The translations under genes were made by a program, and so were the position numbers. A stretch of DNA of 64,000 nucleotides from the NCBI GenBank assembly GCA_040437565.1, contig JBDOQK010000051.1:204527-268526 (forward strand), in the 5' to 3' direction. Of the stretch, positions 26,840-37,744 are shown in pieces (the stretch's first letter is position 1; each line of letters opens with the position of its first letter). The notes below the pieces were generated by a model that made no database searches, was not told where the DNA came from, and was given only the letters and a program-made list of their open reading frames with translations. This stretch comes from Albugo candida (taxonomy: Eukaryota > Oomycota > Peronosporomycetes > Albuginales).

Positions 26840-27159
26840 GGGAATTCCTAAACTCAACCTCGCTTCTTCCTAACTCACCCCATGCATTTTATTAGCCAAT
26901 CATATTTCATGATTTTAATGAATCATTTTTCACTTTTAAAAAGTGGAACTTGCAAGACACAACCGGCACCTCCTGGCATCATGTCCTGTTGCTTGACAAA
27001 TACTGCATCTGGAAAGGCGACGGGTTTGTGGATTAGAAATCCGAGTTTGATTTACTGCCTGGACATATTCAATGGCTAAGTCCATTATTTAAATATGATT
27101 GGCTAAAAAAATGCATGGGGTGAGTTTAGGAAAAAGCGAGGGTGAGTCTAGGAATTCCC
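26840..27159. mobile_element. MITE-like non-autonomous DNA transposon, 320 bp
   Basis: The ends are inverted repeats of about 68-69 bp (26840-26907 and 27091-27159), differing at only a handful of positions and starting GGGAATTCCTA. The element is flanked by the identical 8-bp sequence TATCCATA at 26832-26839 and 27160-27167, a target-site duplication. An 8-bp duplication fits the hAT superfamily, although long inverted repeats are also common in Mutator-type elements with 9-bp duplications. No transposase is encoded, and the ~180-bp interior shows no gene. High similarity of the two ends suggests a fairly recent insertion. Confidence 0.85.
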
Positions 27160-27167
27160 TATCCATA

Positions 27168-28230
27168 GTGTGGGGGAAAACATAAATACTCGCAAGGAAA
27201 GAATGAGCTGGTACCACATTGCAAGCCCATTTTATAGAAGAGACACGTTCAAATAATCTTCTCAGACACATTTCACGCTTTCAAAGCGCTTTTCTCGTAA
27301 AGCAAGTAGCGGCAATTCAAGCAATCATCCCAACCATCGTGACATCACAAAGTGATCATTGACACCATTCAGAACCAGCTACAAGCCAAAGATCTGGCTC
27401 GACCATGCCGCTATATCTCGTGGAGTTGTAATTGCGCGCACATATTGAGGATTATCAGGAACGCATGCGAACCAGGTAGAATCAGGGGCATCTTTGGCTT
27501 CAGCTGAGCCAAATCAAGTTACCAATTTGACAGCCATACATTTGATAACGGAAGTAGCTTCGATGCAACATCTTCCAAATTCGACCTCAACTCAACCTTC
27601 GCGTTCCCAATAACATAAATATAGAAGAATGGTCAGTGTGATGGGACAAGCTTTCCAACGTAACACCAATAAGCCAAACACTTACCAGGACACGTCGAAG
27701 ACCCAGTTTGGTATGCGTTTGGTGCTGCAAAAAGCTGATAAAGTGAGTCAGTCAAATCGCTTTGCTAACACAAACATGCAAGGAGATGGGATTCATCGTC
27801 AAGATGACTTGAAGAAATTCCAGCGACAAAGTTGTTTGGGTGTTTTATGGACTTGAACTCTTGAGGAGTTGGAAAATCAGATTTTGGAATTTTGTGATAC
27901 TAATAGCTGGTTGTCGCAATATCATGATAACAAAGAGCTTTTCTGCGACAACAAAACTGAGGTTTTGGCAGTCAAGATTCTGAGACGTTGTAGAATAACA
28001 CTAGGTCTTTTTCCATGCTCTTCAATCACTCCCGCCCGACTGAGTCATTGTCGAACAACAGTTTGCCACAATCGAGAAACATGTGTCGGATAGTTCTTTG
28101 TCTCCAATAGCTTCATTGTATTAAGCCGCATGAAGTGATCCACGAACGTCGACGAAGCTACTAGTGTTCGAAATAGCTTTTTTTATTTGCCGTTTACGGC
28201 GGCTTCCCTGGGGACGGTATCTTGGGCGTT
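27168..28230. other. Gene-poor stretch
   Basis: Only short open frames are seen, such as 27629-27856 and 27869-28093 on the + strand. None has a recognisable family, signal peptide or splice-supported extension. I see no RNA gene or terminal repeat here. Confidence 0.45.
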
Positions 28231-28750
28231 TGCAGCACAGAGCATTTATCTATGGCAAAATGTATCTCTCGTCTTTGCTTCTCTTCGATCGTATTCTTTT
28301 CAAGTGGAAATCGAGTCAAGATATCGTCCATGCAACCTCGCGTAATATCCACGAGAAATAGCCTCCGCATTCAAGCACGGAACGAGGTTCAAATGATGCC
28401 CAACACCTTGTCGATTTCGAATTCTCTTTGGTACATACATNNNNNNNNNNNNNNNNNNNNNNNNNNNNNNNNNNNNNNNNNNNNNNNNNNNNNNNNNNNN
28501 NNNNNNNNNNNNNNNNNNNNNNNNNNNNNNNNNNNNNNNNTGCAGCACAGAGCATTTATCTATGGCAAAATGTATCTCTCGTCTTTGCTTCTCTTCGATC
28601 GTATTCTTTTCAAGTGGAAATCGAGTCAAGATATCGTCCATGCAACCTCGCGTAATATCCACGAGAAATAGCCTCCGCATTCAAGCACGGAACGAGGTTC
28701 AAATGATGCCCAACACCTTGTCGATTTCGAATTCTCTTTGGTACATACAT
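28231..28750. repeat. 210-bp contig-end overlap around an N gap
   Basis: Bases 28231-28440 are repeated exactly at 28541-28750 with 100 N between, another unmerged overlap. ORFs crossing the gap are artefacts. Confidence 0.92.
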
Positions 28751-29620
28751 CCGGCTTGTAGCGGCATGTGTACTCGAAGACCAAAGAATTTCGCTGAGCA
28801 TGCTTTACCGTCTCTGTCATTCCCGCAGAGCTGTACCAGTGCCAGCCCCTTTTCACAGTGCAGTCGTTTGGATTGTACGTTTACATCAAAGATCACAACG
28901 CGAGCACTGTGTTTTCTGAAATGTACTGCCACTGTATATTGCCGTGCTTATGACCAGCTTGAGAGGCTTCAGAAGCATTTGTAACCCAAAACTCATTCTG
29001 TTCTTTTGTGTCAATGCTCGGTACTCTTCCACTTGTTCTAGCGCTAGTTTTGATCGAAAGGGAGCGATACGACTGCAGTCGGATAAGAATATCTCCAAGA
29101 GAACACCGGCCGTCATGTACTCGATGCACGATGAGTTTGAAAAATGACTAGATACCTAATCTGGCACCTAACGTGTGTGACACCAACTCTTTTAAAGAAA
29201 TCTGAGCGTTCAGGATGACCAAGCCAGCTTCATGTGACATTTGTGTAGTTTATCAACTTTCTGCTTCACTGTCATTTCTTGCTCCAAATTACTGAGTGGA
29301 AGCTGCATGTTCGCTATTTGGATTCTCGGACTTTTATGGACGCGAAACACATGCTGGGTACGTTGGTGACGACAAAGATTGTGCTTTTTACTCTGTGATC
29401 ATCTGCTGCTTTTCAGTAGAGTGAACCTCGAAATGAACTCGGGTTCCCAGTCAACTTTTTGGAACGAGGCACCACTACCTTTTGAAGACGACGTTTTTGA
29501 ATCTTCTTCCGTAATTCGAGTAAACGCTTTATCGCTTCACTTACCTCAGCTTTTTTGTATCTTTTCATCGGAACTGCGCTGTATGCATGTGTTTGAAGTC
29601 GCTCACACGGACAAGATGTC
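28541..29620 (-). other. Minus-strand region with scattered protein-like fragments
   Basis: Fragments on the minus strand look coding-like but are interrupted: about 28699-28932 (RVVIFDVNVQSKRLHCEKGL), 28886-29116 (SKLALEQVEEYRALTQKNRM) and 29440-29600 (KRYKKAEVSEAIKRLLELRK). They may be remains of one or more old genes, or exons of a poorly expressed gene. I do not recognise a family and propose no single model. Confidence 0.25.
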
Positions 29621-29985
29621 TGAGTTGTGACTATTGCCCGTGCCCGCCACTAGGTCTTTCTGTTGCATGACGAATCGCCCGTACGCTTCTGTTTGACTAC
29701 TTTCGTATCCACTGGCGCTTCTTTTTCCTCCATAAAAGCTGAATCACGCTTCTATAGTGCACGACACCTATAACCAGCACCTCCGCCCGGTGCGCGAGAT
29801 TTTTTTGAGACACCCAATTACCCACTTGAACAAAAATATCTCTCTATATCTTAAAAGTATATTGCCGTGGCTTTCTGGCAATAGAGTCGGATTTTGGAAA
29901 ATTTAGTTTTGATGAAGTTAAAAGCCTTTGAAGTTCGGCAAATTTTTGTGATTATGTATGGAGGTATGGTAATTTGGCCGGACAT

Positions 29986-30083
29986 CTAAAAATAGATTAC
30001 TTTTTTTAACCAATTAGAAAGGACCACCTAAAATAGATAATTGTTTTAGCCAATTAGAAAGGACCATTTAAAAATAGATAGTG
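29986..30083. repeat. ~42-bp tandem repeat, about 2.3 copies
   Basis: The unit contains the core CCAATTAGAAAGGACCA, followed by an A-rich AAAATAGATA stretch, and recurs at about 29986, 30028 and partly 30070. It lies inside the DNA transposon between its left terminal repeat and the N gap, a subterminal position where transposase binding repeats are often found. Confidence 0.6.
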
Positions 30084-30258
30084 TGTTAGAAATCTGATAC
30101 AGACTTACATATTTTCTTTGTTGGTTATGTGTATATCTGTAATCTAGTTTAAAAGTGCNNNNNNNNNNNNNNNNNNNNNNNNNNNNNNNNNNNNNNNNNN
30201 NNNNNNNNNNNNNNNNNNNNNNNNNNNNNNNNNNNNNNNNNNNNNNNNNNNNNNNNNN

Positions 30259-31570
30259 GCATGACTGGTTGCATTGTCGAAGGCAAATAAAGCTTGAGCT
30301 CCAGGAAATTGAGCATTGAAGATTGGAATAGCTTTGTCACGGACTTGTGCATGCAGATGCTCTGCTGTCCACCAGCCATCGTTATTCTTTCAGGCCTCAT
30401 GTAAACACAGCACTCTTTTGGCAGATCAGGATACTCAAGCTGCTTTGCTTCATCGAGCGCCAAGCGCCCGCAAACAACCAGTCAAAAAGTCGCTAACGTG
30501 AAGGGAACGTCCTGTCCTTTTTTCGCAATGGCTGCTCTCCCTCCGGCAGCCAGAGGTTCCTTTGACCATCATTTGCTGAAAAAACACTCTCATCATGCGT
30601 AACAAGTATAAATGGTTCCACACCATCTGCAGGCCACGCCATAACTTCCATATTTTCACCAGAGAAAACTGGAAACCTATGGTCATATGCCTCCATTAGT
30701 GCAAGAAACTCATGTCGGTATGCCTTAACATCAGCACGCTCATGTCCATCGATGTAGAGACCTTTGCGGACCACTCGAAAGCCAAGCGTCATTTCTTTCA
30801 CCCATCGCATAGCAGCTCGGGATGATATTGTTGGTGGTGGTGCATAACCGACGGAAGGGAGAATCACATCATTAATGTGAATTGTAAGGTTGGTGATGTC
30901 AACTGCGAATTTATTTTTGCGCAAATAGGTCTGTAACTGCCCCACAATGTCCTCATCCCACATAAAGGACCAACTCTTTGCGTGTTTTCCTTGTCGGGAT
31001 ATTGGAAGCTTGTGGTTGTTTAGAAATGCAAGTGCCCATGTGCGTAAAGCACGTGAGAAGTATGGGCCCTTTCGTATGGCTGTGGTGACAAAGTCGCTTG
31101 CGCTCGTGCGACTTCTCCCATTTTTGTAAAGACGCAGATACAAACTCAAAGCTTGCACGCGTAGCTGCTCTGGCCCATTCAGCTTCTTTGCTTTGTCAAT
31201 TTTGACAATCTTGACAATCTTTGCCAATTCTATTATTGCACTGTCAAGGCTCCCCTCTTCCCACAGTTATCTTCAACATCGTCAGTTTAGGAATCTTCGT
31301 CAATAGAACCTCCTTCTGTCACAGGCTCTTGCCGCATGAAAAGCTGGTCAGCTTTCGTGAACCTTCTGCTGCCTTGCGCTGATTCTGTTTGTGACGTCGG
31401 CGTGTCCGTGGTGAATCACCACCATAACGAAATGGGCGGTTGGTGGCTGGTACTGGAGCAATAAGAGCTGTTGACATCGCCGCCTCCAGCTTTTCAACTG
31501 CATCTTCAGTCTGCTCTTCTTCCTTTTCACTTGTTGGTTCCTCTCCGAAAATTTCATTCTCCATGTCACT
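30259..31570 (-). pseudogene. DDE-superfamily transposase, frame-broken
   Basis: The N-terminal part (31564 downward) carries RYGGDSPRTRRRHKQNQRKA. The main piece (31227-30493) has the conserved blocks YIDGHERADVKAYR and FILVTHDESVFSAND, where the Asp of HDES is a probable catalytic residue. Further on, LHVSDFLTG and the AFDNATSHA block with the second Asp occur in other frames, so frameshifts are needed near about 31250-31330 and again near 30430-30540. The last part runs into the N gap. Such blocks are widespread in fungal and oomycete DDE transposases. The gene is likely inactive unless the breaks are sequencing errors. Confidence 0.75.
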
Positions 31571-31971
31571 ACCATCTATATTGTTCCACTGTCAGGATCC
31601 TGTGAAAATGGTGGTGAACTGTGATGACTTTTTTTTTGCGTTTCTGGCATTCTGCAGGTGTTTTTTGCGCTTTGATAGTTGTACCATCTTGCCTAGCAAA
31701 TGTTTTTTTGCTGTTTAGAATGTTTGAGGGTGTTGGTTTTGTATCTACTGTACGTAGTCTACATATATATATCCACATAGGTGTCCACCTTACAGTTTCG
31801 CGTTACATATTAATGTCAGATTCCGATTGGTTCACAAAACAGGTATTTCTCACGTGATTGGTTTGCAAAACAAGTTTTTGTCACGTTAGAAGTACACTCT
31901 GCATGAAATAAATTTTTGGAAATTTGGCCGCAAAAATATGGGGGTGTCGGTTATAAGTGTCGTGCACTATA

Positions 31972-32722
31972 TGCCATGATTTCACAATTACACATATTCA
32001 GCCACTGATAATTCGGGTCCTATTTTCCATTCTTAAATACCGCTATAGGCGCTCACAAGAGTTGTGATTGGAACTATCACACACAAAATTGAGCGCATGT
32101 CGTTCGATAAAACACTTGTGGGATCGATATCACTGCACGTATTCCCAGTAGATAGTGTGCGTTTTTCACGTATTGACAGAGCTGTGGTCTTGACTCCATA
32201 GTTTGGGTGGGGTTTCACTTGTTATTTCAGTTCTATTCTTAATCGTACACACAGAGCCATCGCTTGCAGTTTATCATGCTTCTCGACGTTTACTTCAATC
32301 TGATGGATTGGCACGCTAAAGCAGTGCACTCTGCTACAACAGACGAGGAAGCTGTCTGTCAGGCACTCTGATTATCTATTGGTAAGTGGAAGCACAAAGA
32401 GCTGATTTCACTGATGGTGTAACGACTGAAAAGTAAATCGGGTCGCATTGAGAAGCGCAAATTTACTTCCTTTTCATGGATTCTTGACAGCAGCTGCGTG
32501 GATTGCTTACCTTGTACATGCGGAAGAACTTATACCGATCTCTACGATCAAACCATCACATGGTGCTGATGGACAGGAAGACTCTCTTTCGCTGCACGCA
32601 ATTTTGTACAGCGCTCCACGTGCTTGATATCTATAATTTTTATCGAAAGATTGTTTCATTGTACTGGTCAATAATACATATATATTTATCCAATCGCCTG
32701 TCGAATTTGATATCCAATCGTT
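31972..32722. other. Intergenic region upstream of the RNA polymerase III gene
   Basis: No supported gene is seen. The last ~100 bp before the ATG at 32723 are A/T-rich and contain CCAAT at about 32690-32720, which may belong to the promoter. Confidence 0.4.
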
Positions 32723-35700
32723 ATGGCACCGTCGCAAAGCGATATCACAATGACAGAAGGCTCCAATTCTGCGTCTTCTGAGTCAGCTACAAAACAGTTC
32801 TTAGCACAACCAGTAGACACACTACAAGATAAATGGAAATTGCTGCCATACTTTCTTCAGTTACGGGGTTTAGTCAAGCAACACATTGATTCCTTTAATT
32901 ACTTTACAACCACAGAATTGAAGAATATCGTGCATGCAAAAGCAAACAACGTCGTCCGAAGTGACGCCGATCCCAAGTTTTTCCTGCAATACACAGATAT
33001 CCAAATCGGTAATCCATCCATCGAAGAAGACGCCTTCGTTTCTTCGACAGTAACTCCCCATCAATGTCGCCTTCGAGATCGCACATACGCAGCTCCCGTT
33101 TTTGTGAGCGTCAAATACCGTCGTGGTCCAAAAATCGTCACAAATAATAAAGTCCTTATTGGACGTATACCGATAATGCTTCAAAGTGCAAATTGTGTCC
33201 TAACAAATAAAAATCACACGCAATTAGCCGCTCTAAAGGAATGTCCCTACGATCCCGGCGGGTACTTTATCGTCAAAGGCGTCGAAAAAGTCGTTTTAAT
33301 TCACGAGCAATTATCAAAAAATCGCGTCATTTTGGAATTAGATCCCAAACAGAATATCTGTGCGTCTATCACGTCGTCGACGCACGAGCGAAAATCACGT
33401 ACAAATATATTTCTGAAAGGAGGAAAAATATATTTAAAGTCCAATTCATTCGCAAGTGATATTCCCATTATCGCAATTCTACGAGGAATGGGCATGGAAC
33501 ACGACCAAGAAATAATCGATCTGATCGGGTCGGAGCATACGATAATGGACGCGCTATTAGCGTCTTTTGAGCAGGTTTCGGAGCTCAAATTGTTCACACA
33601 ATTACAGGCTTTGGAGTACATTGGGTCGAAAATGACAAATCAGAGTCGCGGGAAAGATACATCGCGGAATAGTAATGGGACCACACAACCTCCCAATATC
33701 GGTGAAATCGCTCGAGCTGCATTAGCGAATCTCGTGCTGAATCACGTTCCTTGTGAAATTGATCAATTTCGTCTAAAATGCGTATATATCGCCCATATTG
33801 TCCGTCGAATCATATTCACTGATCGCGATCGTACACGACTCGATGATAAGGATTACTATGGGAATAAACGTCTCGAACTTGCGGGTCAATTGCTCAGTTT
33901 GTTGTTTGAAGATCTCTTCAAACGCCTCAATTCCGACCTTAAACGTCAGGCTGATATGATTCTCAGTAAGCCGAATCGAGCTTCCATGTTTGATGTTGTC
34001 AAGTGTATACGAACAGATACCATCACACAAGGCTTCATCCACGCGCTTGCGACTGGGAATTGGACGTTGAAACGATTCAGAATGGATCGAGCTGGGGTCA
34101 CACACGTTCTTTCCAGGCTTTCGTACATGTCGGCATTGGGAATGATGACTCGAATTTCATCACAATTTGAAAAGACAAGAAAAGTATCCGGTCCTCGATC
34201 TTTACAGCCATCTCAATGGGGAATGCTTTGTCCGGCAGATACGCCTGAAGGCGAAGCTTGTGGGCTGGTAAAAAATCTCGCATTGTTGTGTCATGTGACT
34301 TCGGATGAGGAAAGTGAGCCGATTCGAAGATTGTGTTTCGATCTCGGAGTCACAGATGTTTGTTTATGTTCGGGGGAAGCGCTGAATCATCGATCGAATT
34401 ATCTCATCATGCTGAATGGGATCATTATCGGCACACATGGAGATCCGCGTATGTTTGTGACGAAACTTCGACGTATTCGACGTGCGGGGCTTATTGGGGA
34501 ATTCGTTTCGGTGATGATCCACGACGTCCAGCGTGTTGTGTATATCGCGTCCGATGGAGGTCGTGTGTGTCGTCCTCTCTTGCTCATTGATCCAAAGACG
34601 CATCGACCGAAATTATCGTCGCGTCAGATGAGGGAGCTCCAGGCAAATGTGCGTACGCTTCATAGTTTGATTGTCGAAGGCTGTGTGGAATACGTCGATG
34701 TGAATGAGGAGAATAATTGTTTGATTGCTTTGCATGAAGACGATATCACGGAGCGTACGACGCATTTAGAGATCGATCCCGTCACCATTTTGGGCGTTGT
34801 GTCGGCACTCATTCCGTATCCGCATCACAACCAAAGTCCTCGGAATACGTATCAATGTGCGATGGGAAAACAAGCAATTGGAACAATTGCAATGAATCAG
34901 TTTGAACGCATTGATACGCTTTTGTATACGTTGGTATACCCTCACATGCCAATGGTAAAGTCACGAGTCTTGGATTTGGTCAATTTTGATCACGTTCCAG
35001 CAGGACAGAATGCCATTGTCGCTGTGATGAGCTATTCTGGCTATGATATTGAGGATGCCATCGTGCTGAATAAAGCTTCTCTGGATCGTGGATTTGGACG
35101 GTGTATTGTCTTCCGAAAGCTTCAGGCAATGGTGAAAAAGTATCCGAATGGAACATTTGATCGAATTGTTGGACCACCGGATTTTGAGAGTGTTTTATCG
35201 ACGGCAACGGGAGGCACAGCGGCTGCATTGGGATATCGAAATGCAAAATATGCGTCTTTGGATTCCGATGGAATTGCTCGTGTCGGAGGAATCGTGCATC
35301 ATGGCGCCATTTTGATCAATAAAGAACAGCCATCCAACGCCCATTCTATGCAAGGCGATACCAATGGAATGAATGATCCGTTAGCGTCGATTTCGTACGG
35401 TCCATCGCCAACTTGCTACAAAGGAGCTGTTCCGTCGATCGTCGATAAAGTATTGATCACATCCTCGGAAGCGTATCAGACGTCACTTTTAGTCAAAGTA
35501 TTACTTCGACAAACGCGACGACCTGAAATTGGCGATAAATTCAGCAGTCGACACGGACAAAAAGGAGTTTGTGGGACCATATGCAGTCAGGAAGATATGC
35601 CTTTCAACGATCAGGGAATCTGTCCCGATTTGATTATGAACCCACACGGATTCCCAAGTCGAATGACAGTTGGAAAAATGATTGAATTGGTTGCTGGGAA

Positions 35701-36262
35701 GGCTGGTGTGTTGCATGGACGAAGAGCGTACGGGACAGCTTTTGGTGAGAAATATGGCACTGCCGATCGCGTCTTGGAATGCTCTAAAGATCTGGTCAGA
35801 GCAGGCTTTAATTACGCTGGGAAAGATTACCTGACTTCGGGGATCACTGGCGAGCCGTTGCTTTGTTATATTTTCATGGGACCCATTTATTACCAAAAGC
35901 TCAAGCATATGGTCATGGATAAGATGCACGCTCGAGCACGTGGTCCCCGTGCTGTTTTAACGCGTCAACCGACGGAGGGACGATCTCGAGATGGAGGACT
36001 TCGACTTGGAGAGATGGAGCGTGATTGTTTGATTGGGTATGGAGCGAGTATGTTGTTGATGGAACGATTGATGATTTCCAGCGATGGATTCAAAGCCGAT
36101 GTATGCCAAGGATGCAGGATGCTCGGGTATGAAGGCTGGTGTCCAAGCTGTAAATCACAAGAAAAGGTCGCCAGTATCCGGATTCCATACGCTTGTAAAT
36201 TGCTCTTTCAGGAACTACAAGCAATGAATATCGTTCCCAGGCTCACGTTGAAAGAAACATAG
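32723..36262 (+). CDS. RPC2: RNA polymerase III second-largest subunit (RPC2)
   Basis: A single uninterrupted ORF of 1179 residues, close to the usual 1130-1150 for RPC2. The N-terminus carries the RPC2-like block [20 protein letters not shown], then the protrusion and lobe domains. [15 protein letters not shown], in the hybrid-binding domain, is the signature of all multi-subunit beta-type subunits. The C-terminus holds a zinc-binding pattern, CQGC-x9-CPSC, and the clamp anchor ending [18 protein letters not shown]. It forms part of the active centre of the nuclear enzyme that makes tRNA, 5S rRNA and other small RNAs. The Pol III rather than Pol I or II assignment rests on the N-terminal block and overall match. 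The stop is only 30 bp from the convergent membrane-protein gene. Confidence 0.95.
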   Translation: MAPSQSDITMTEGSNSASSESATKQFLAQPVDTLQDKWKLLPYFLQLRGLVKQHIDSFNYFTTTELKNIVHAKANNVVRSDADPKFFLQYTDIQIGNPSIEEDAFVSSTVTPHQCRLRDRTYAAPVFVSVKYRRGPKIVTNNKVLIGRIPIMLQSANCVLTNKNHTQLAALKECPYDPGGYFIVKGVEKVVLIHEQLSKNRVILELDPKQNICASITSSTHERKSRTNIFLKGGKIYLKSNSFASDIPIIAILRGMGMEHDQEIIDLIGSEHTIMDALLASFEQVSELKLFTQLQALEYIGSKMTNQSRGKDTSRNSNGTTQPPNIGEIARAALANLVLNHVPCEIDQFRLKCVYIAHIVRRIIFTDRDRTRLDDKDYYGNKRLELAGQLLSLLFEDLFKRLNSDLKRQADMILSKPNRASMFDVVKCIRTDTITQGFIHALATGNWTLKRFRMDRAGVTHVLSRLSYMSALGMMTRISSQFEKTRKVSGPRSLQPSQWGMLCPADTPEGEACGLVKNLALLCHVTSDEESEPIRRLCFDLGVTDVCLCSGEALNHRSNYLIMLNGIIIGTHGDPRMFVTKLRRIRRAGLIGEFVSVMIHDVQRVVYIASDGGRVCRPLLLIDPKTHRPKLSSRQMRELQANVRTLHSLIVEGCVEYVDVNEENNCLIALHEDDITERTTHLEIDPVTILGVVSALIPYPHHNQSPRNTYQCAMGKQAIGTIAMNQFERIDTLLYTLVYPHMPMVKSRVLDLVNFDHVPAGQNAIVAVMSYSGYDIEDAIVLNKASLDRGFGRCIVFRKLQAMVKKYPNGTFDRIVGPPDFESVLSTATGGTAAALGYRNAKYASLDSDGIARVGGIVHHGAILINKEQPSNAHSMQGDTNGMNDPLASISYGPSPTCYKGAVPSIVDKVLITSSEAYQTSLLVKVLLRQTRRPEIGDKFSSRHGQKGVCGTICSQEDMPFNDQGICPDLIMNPHGFPSRMTVGKMIELVAGKAGVLHGRRAYGTAFGEKYGTADRVLECSKDLVRAGFNYAGKDYLTSGITGEPLLCYIFMGPIYYQKLKHMVMDKMHARARGPRAVLTRQPTEGRSRDGGLRLGEMERDCLIGYGASMLLMERLMISSDGFKADVCQGCRMLGYEGWCPSCKSQEKVASIRIPYACKLLFQELQAMNIVPRLTLKET

Positions 36263-36291
36263 CACGTAAGAATTGCATGCGAAAATAGCCT

Positions 36292-37323
36292 TTAGAAATG
36301 AGTTTGTGTGATATTGGAAGCAAGTAACGTCGACAAAATGGTCGGGGCTGACTCGGTTGTCAATGGAGCCTCGATGTAGGGACACATCTTTGGTATTTTT
36401 GACCGCAACCACATTCGATCTTTCTCTTGCTCTTTGGCGATTCGAATTTGTGTTGTCGGCTTCTCAGCGCCTTTTTCTGCCTCTAAAATGTCTTTTTCGA
36501 GCAACTGCAATTTCAAACGTAAGAGTACTTTTTCACCGTACACTGACAATTCTTTCCGATACATTGACATATTCTTTGCTTTTGTGTCGTTGTCATCCAA
36601 TCGATTTGTACGAATTGCGTGTGGTATCGTTTTCCACGCGTTGACAGTGCTTCCATTCACGTACGAATTTGAGAGGTTTCTTATGTCTTGCGGACAGACG
36701 AAAAAGACTTTGTGATAAAATCGAAATTGGATCGGATTTGACTTTGCACACGTCCGTTTTCTTTGAAGGAAAGAAAAACTCGATGTCATTGCTGTCTCCC
36801 GCAGAAATGCTTCAATTGTCCATAACGGAGGCCATCCAAATGTGTCGTTCGACTGGAGACATTCCTCAGCGACGACGCCATTCCCACGAAACTGATTGCA
36901 TTGAGATGACTCACATCGCGTCTGTCGAAGTCCCCGGCCGTCCACGTAATACATTTCTTCGATGTAAACGATCTCCTTTTCCAATCTCTTTACACTGCGA
37001 GCCACTTTGATCCAACCATCGAACCGTACTTTGCCAGTGAGCTCAGACACTTGAGGAAAAAGTCGTCCATTCACTCGGCCGCTTTCCATTTTGTCATCAT
37101 TTTCCAGTGAGAATTCGATTTGTTGCGTGTAATGTAAATGCCGAAGTAGCACTTTTATCTGTTCGATTGACTTTGTGTTCGAATGTGAAAAAATCAGTAC
37201 GCAAAGTGAGAGAATCGCGAAAAAAACGATGTAAATGAGTCCAATGCACACACAGCTCTCTGTGCGATAATTCCGCGCGATTGATATTTCCCGTTGGATG
37301 AAATTACGAACGCGCGCCAACAT
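36292..37323 (-). CDS. Unknown single-pass membrane protein, 343 aa
   Basis: The frame is open further upstream, but the first ATG is at 37323, giving 343 residues. A single strong hydrophobic segment (IGLIYIVFFAILSLCVLIF) lies at about residues 29-47, so a signal-anchored protein with its large C-terminal part in the lumen or outside is likely. That part has several cysteines (RCESSQC, KRTCAK, VFFVCPQ) and N-glycosylation-type sites such as NLSNSYVNGS. A charged, probably coiled-coil stretch follows (LRLKLQLLEKDILEAEKGAE). I recognise no domain. It ends 30 bp from the RPC2 stop, tail to tail. Confidence 0.65.
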   Translation of the reverse strand: MLARVRNFIQREISIARNYRTESCVCIGLIYIVFFAILSLCVLIFSHSNTKSIEQIKVLLRHLHYTQQIEFSLENDDKMESGRVNGRLFPQVSELTGKVRFDGWIKVARSVKRLEKEIVYIEEMYYVDGRGLRQTRCESSQCNQFRGNGVVAEECLQSNDTFGWPPLWTIEAFLRETAMTSSFSFLQRKRTCAKSNPIQFRFYHKVFFVCPQDIRNLSNSYVNGSTVNAWKTIPHAIRTNRLDDNDTKAKNMSMYRKELSVYGEKVLLRLKLQLLEKDILEAEKGAEKPTTQIRIAKEQEKDRMWLRSKIPKMCPYIEAPLTTESAPTILSTLLASNITQTHF

Positions 37324-37589
37324 TTCTGATTTCCCATTTTTTGAGCAAACAATTGCAACTGTGACACAGTGTGTCGTGGGACGTGACAGAGACAACGTTT
37401 TTATCGATATAACAGCGAAAATGGACTATGCGGATGAAGCAAAGGGATGGGAATGATAGCTGACATTGTATGGAGGATGTGGAGGTGGTTGGAGCGCGCG
37501 TAATGATGTTTCTTGGCACGAAATGAGAGAAGAGATAAGTTGCCTTTTCGAGTGAGTTGCCCATCGAAATGCAACCTTGCGCTTTTCGT

Positions 37590-37698
37590 CCAATAAAATG
37601 ATTGCAGTTGGCATTTCAAACCAATGAAATTATATGTTTCTGTTACAGTTGCCATTTGCATCCAATGAAAAGTAACGTGGGCTTGATGTGCATCCAAT
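37590..37698. promoter_or_regulatory. Cluster of four CCAAT boxes in a bidirectional promoter
   Basis: CCAAT occurs at 37590, 37621, 37662 and 37694, all in the same orientation and followed by an A-rich AAAAT or GAAAA tract, with spacings of 31, 41 and 32 bp. The cluster lies between the divergent starts at 37323 and 37745, the last box about 47 bp before the plus-strand ATG. CCAAT boxes are bound by NF-Y in eukaryotes generally; use here is inference. Confidence 0.5.
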
Positions 37699-37744
37699 CA
37701 AAAACGTCGTTTCGTATTAGCAATTCATTTTCTTCCGCGCGCAA

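Larger units (their letters stand above)
29755..31969 (-). mobile_element. DNA transposon, TA-flanked, DDE transposase, decayed
   Basis: The ends are inverted repeats of about 30 bp, beginning TAGTGCACGACACYTATAAC (29755-29784 and 31940-31969), and TA dinucleotides flank both ends (29753-29754 and 31970-31971). A TA target duplication and a DDE transposase reading on the minus strand fit the Tc1/mariner-like group, but the family assignment is inference. The transposase frame is broken in several places and a 100-N gap (30159-30258, no flank overlap) hides its 3' part. The element also contains a short tandem repeat at its transposase-distal side. Confidence 0.75.

Noticed and set aside
36292-37395. 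Longer form of the membrane protein starting at 37395
   Set aside because: That start would be TTG; the first ATG is at 37323 and leaves the membrane segment intact.
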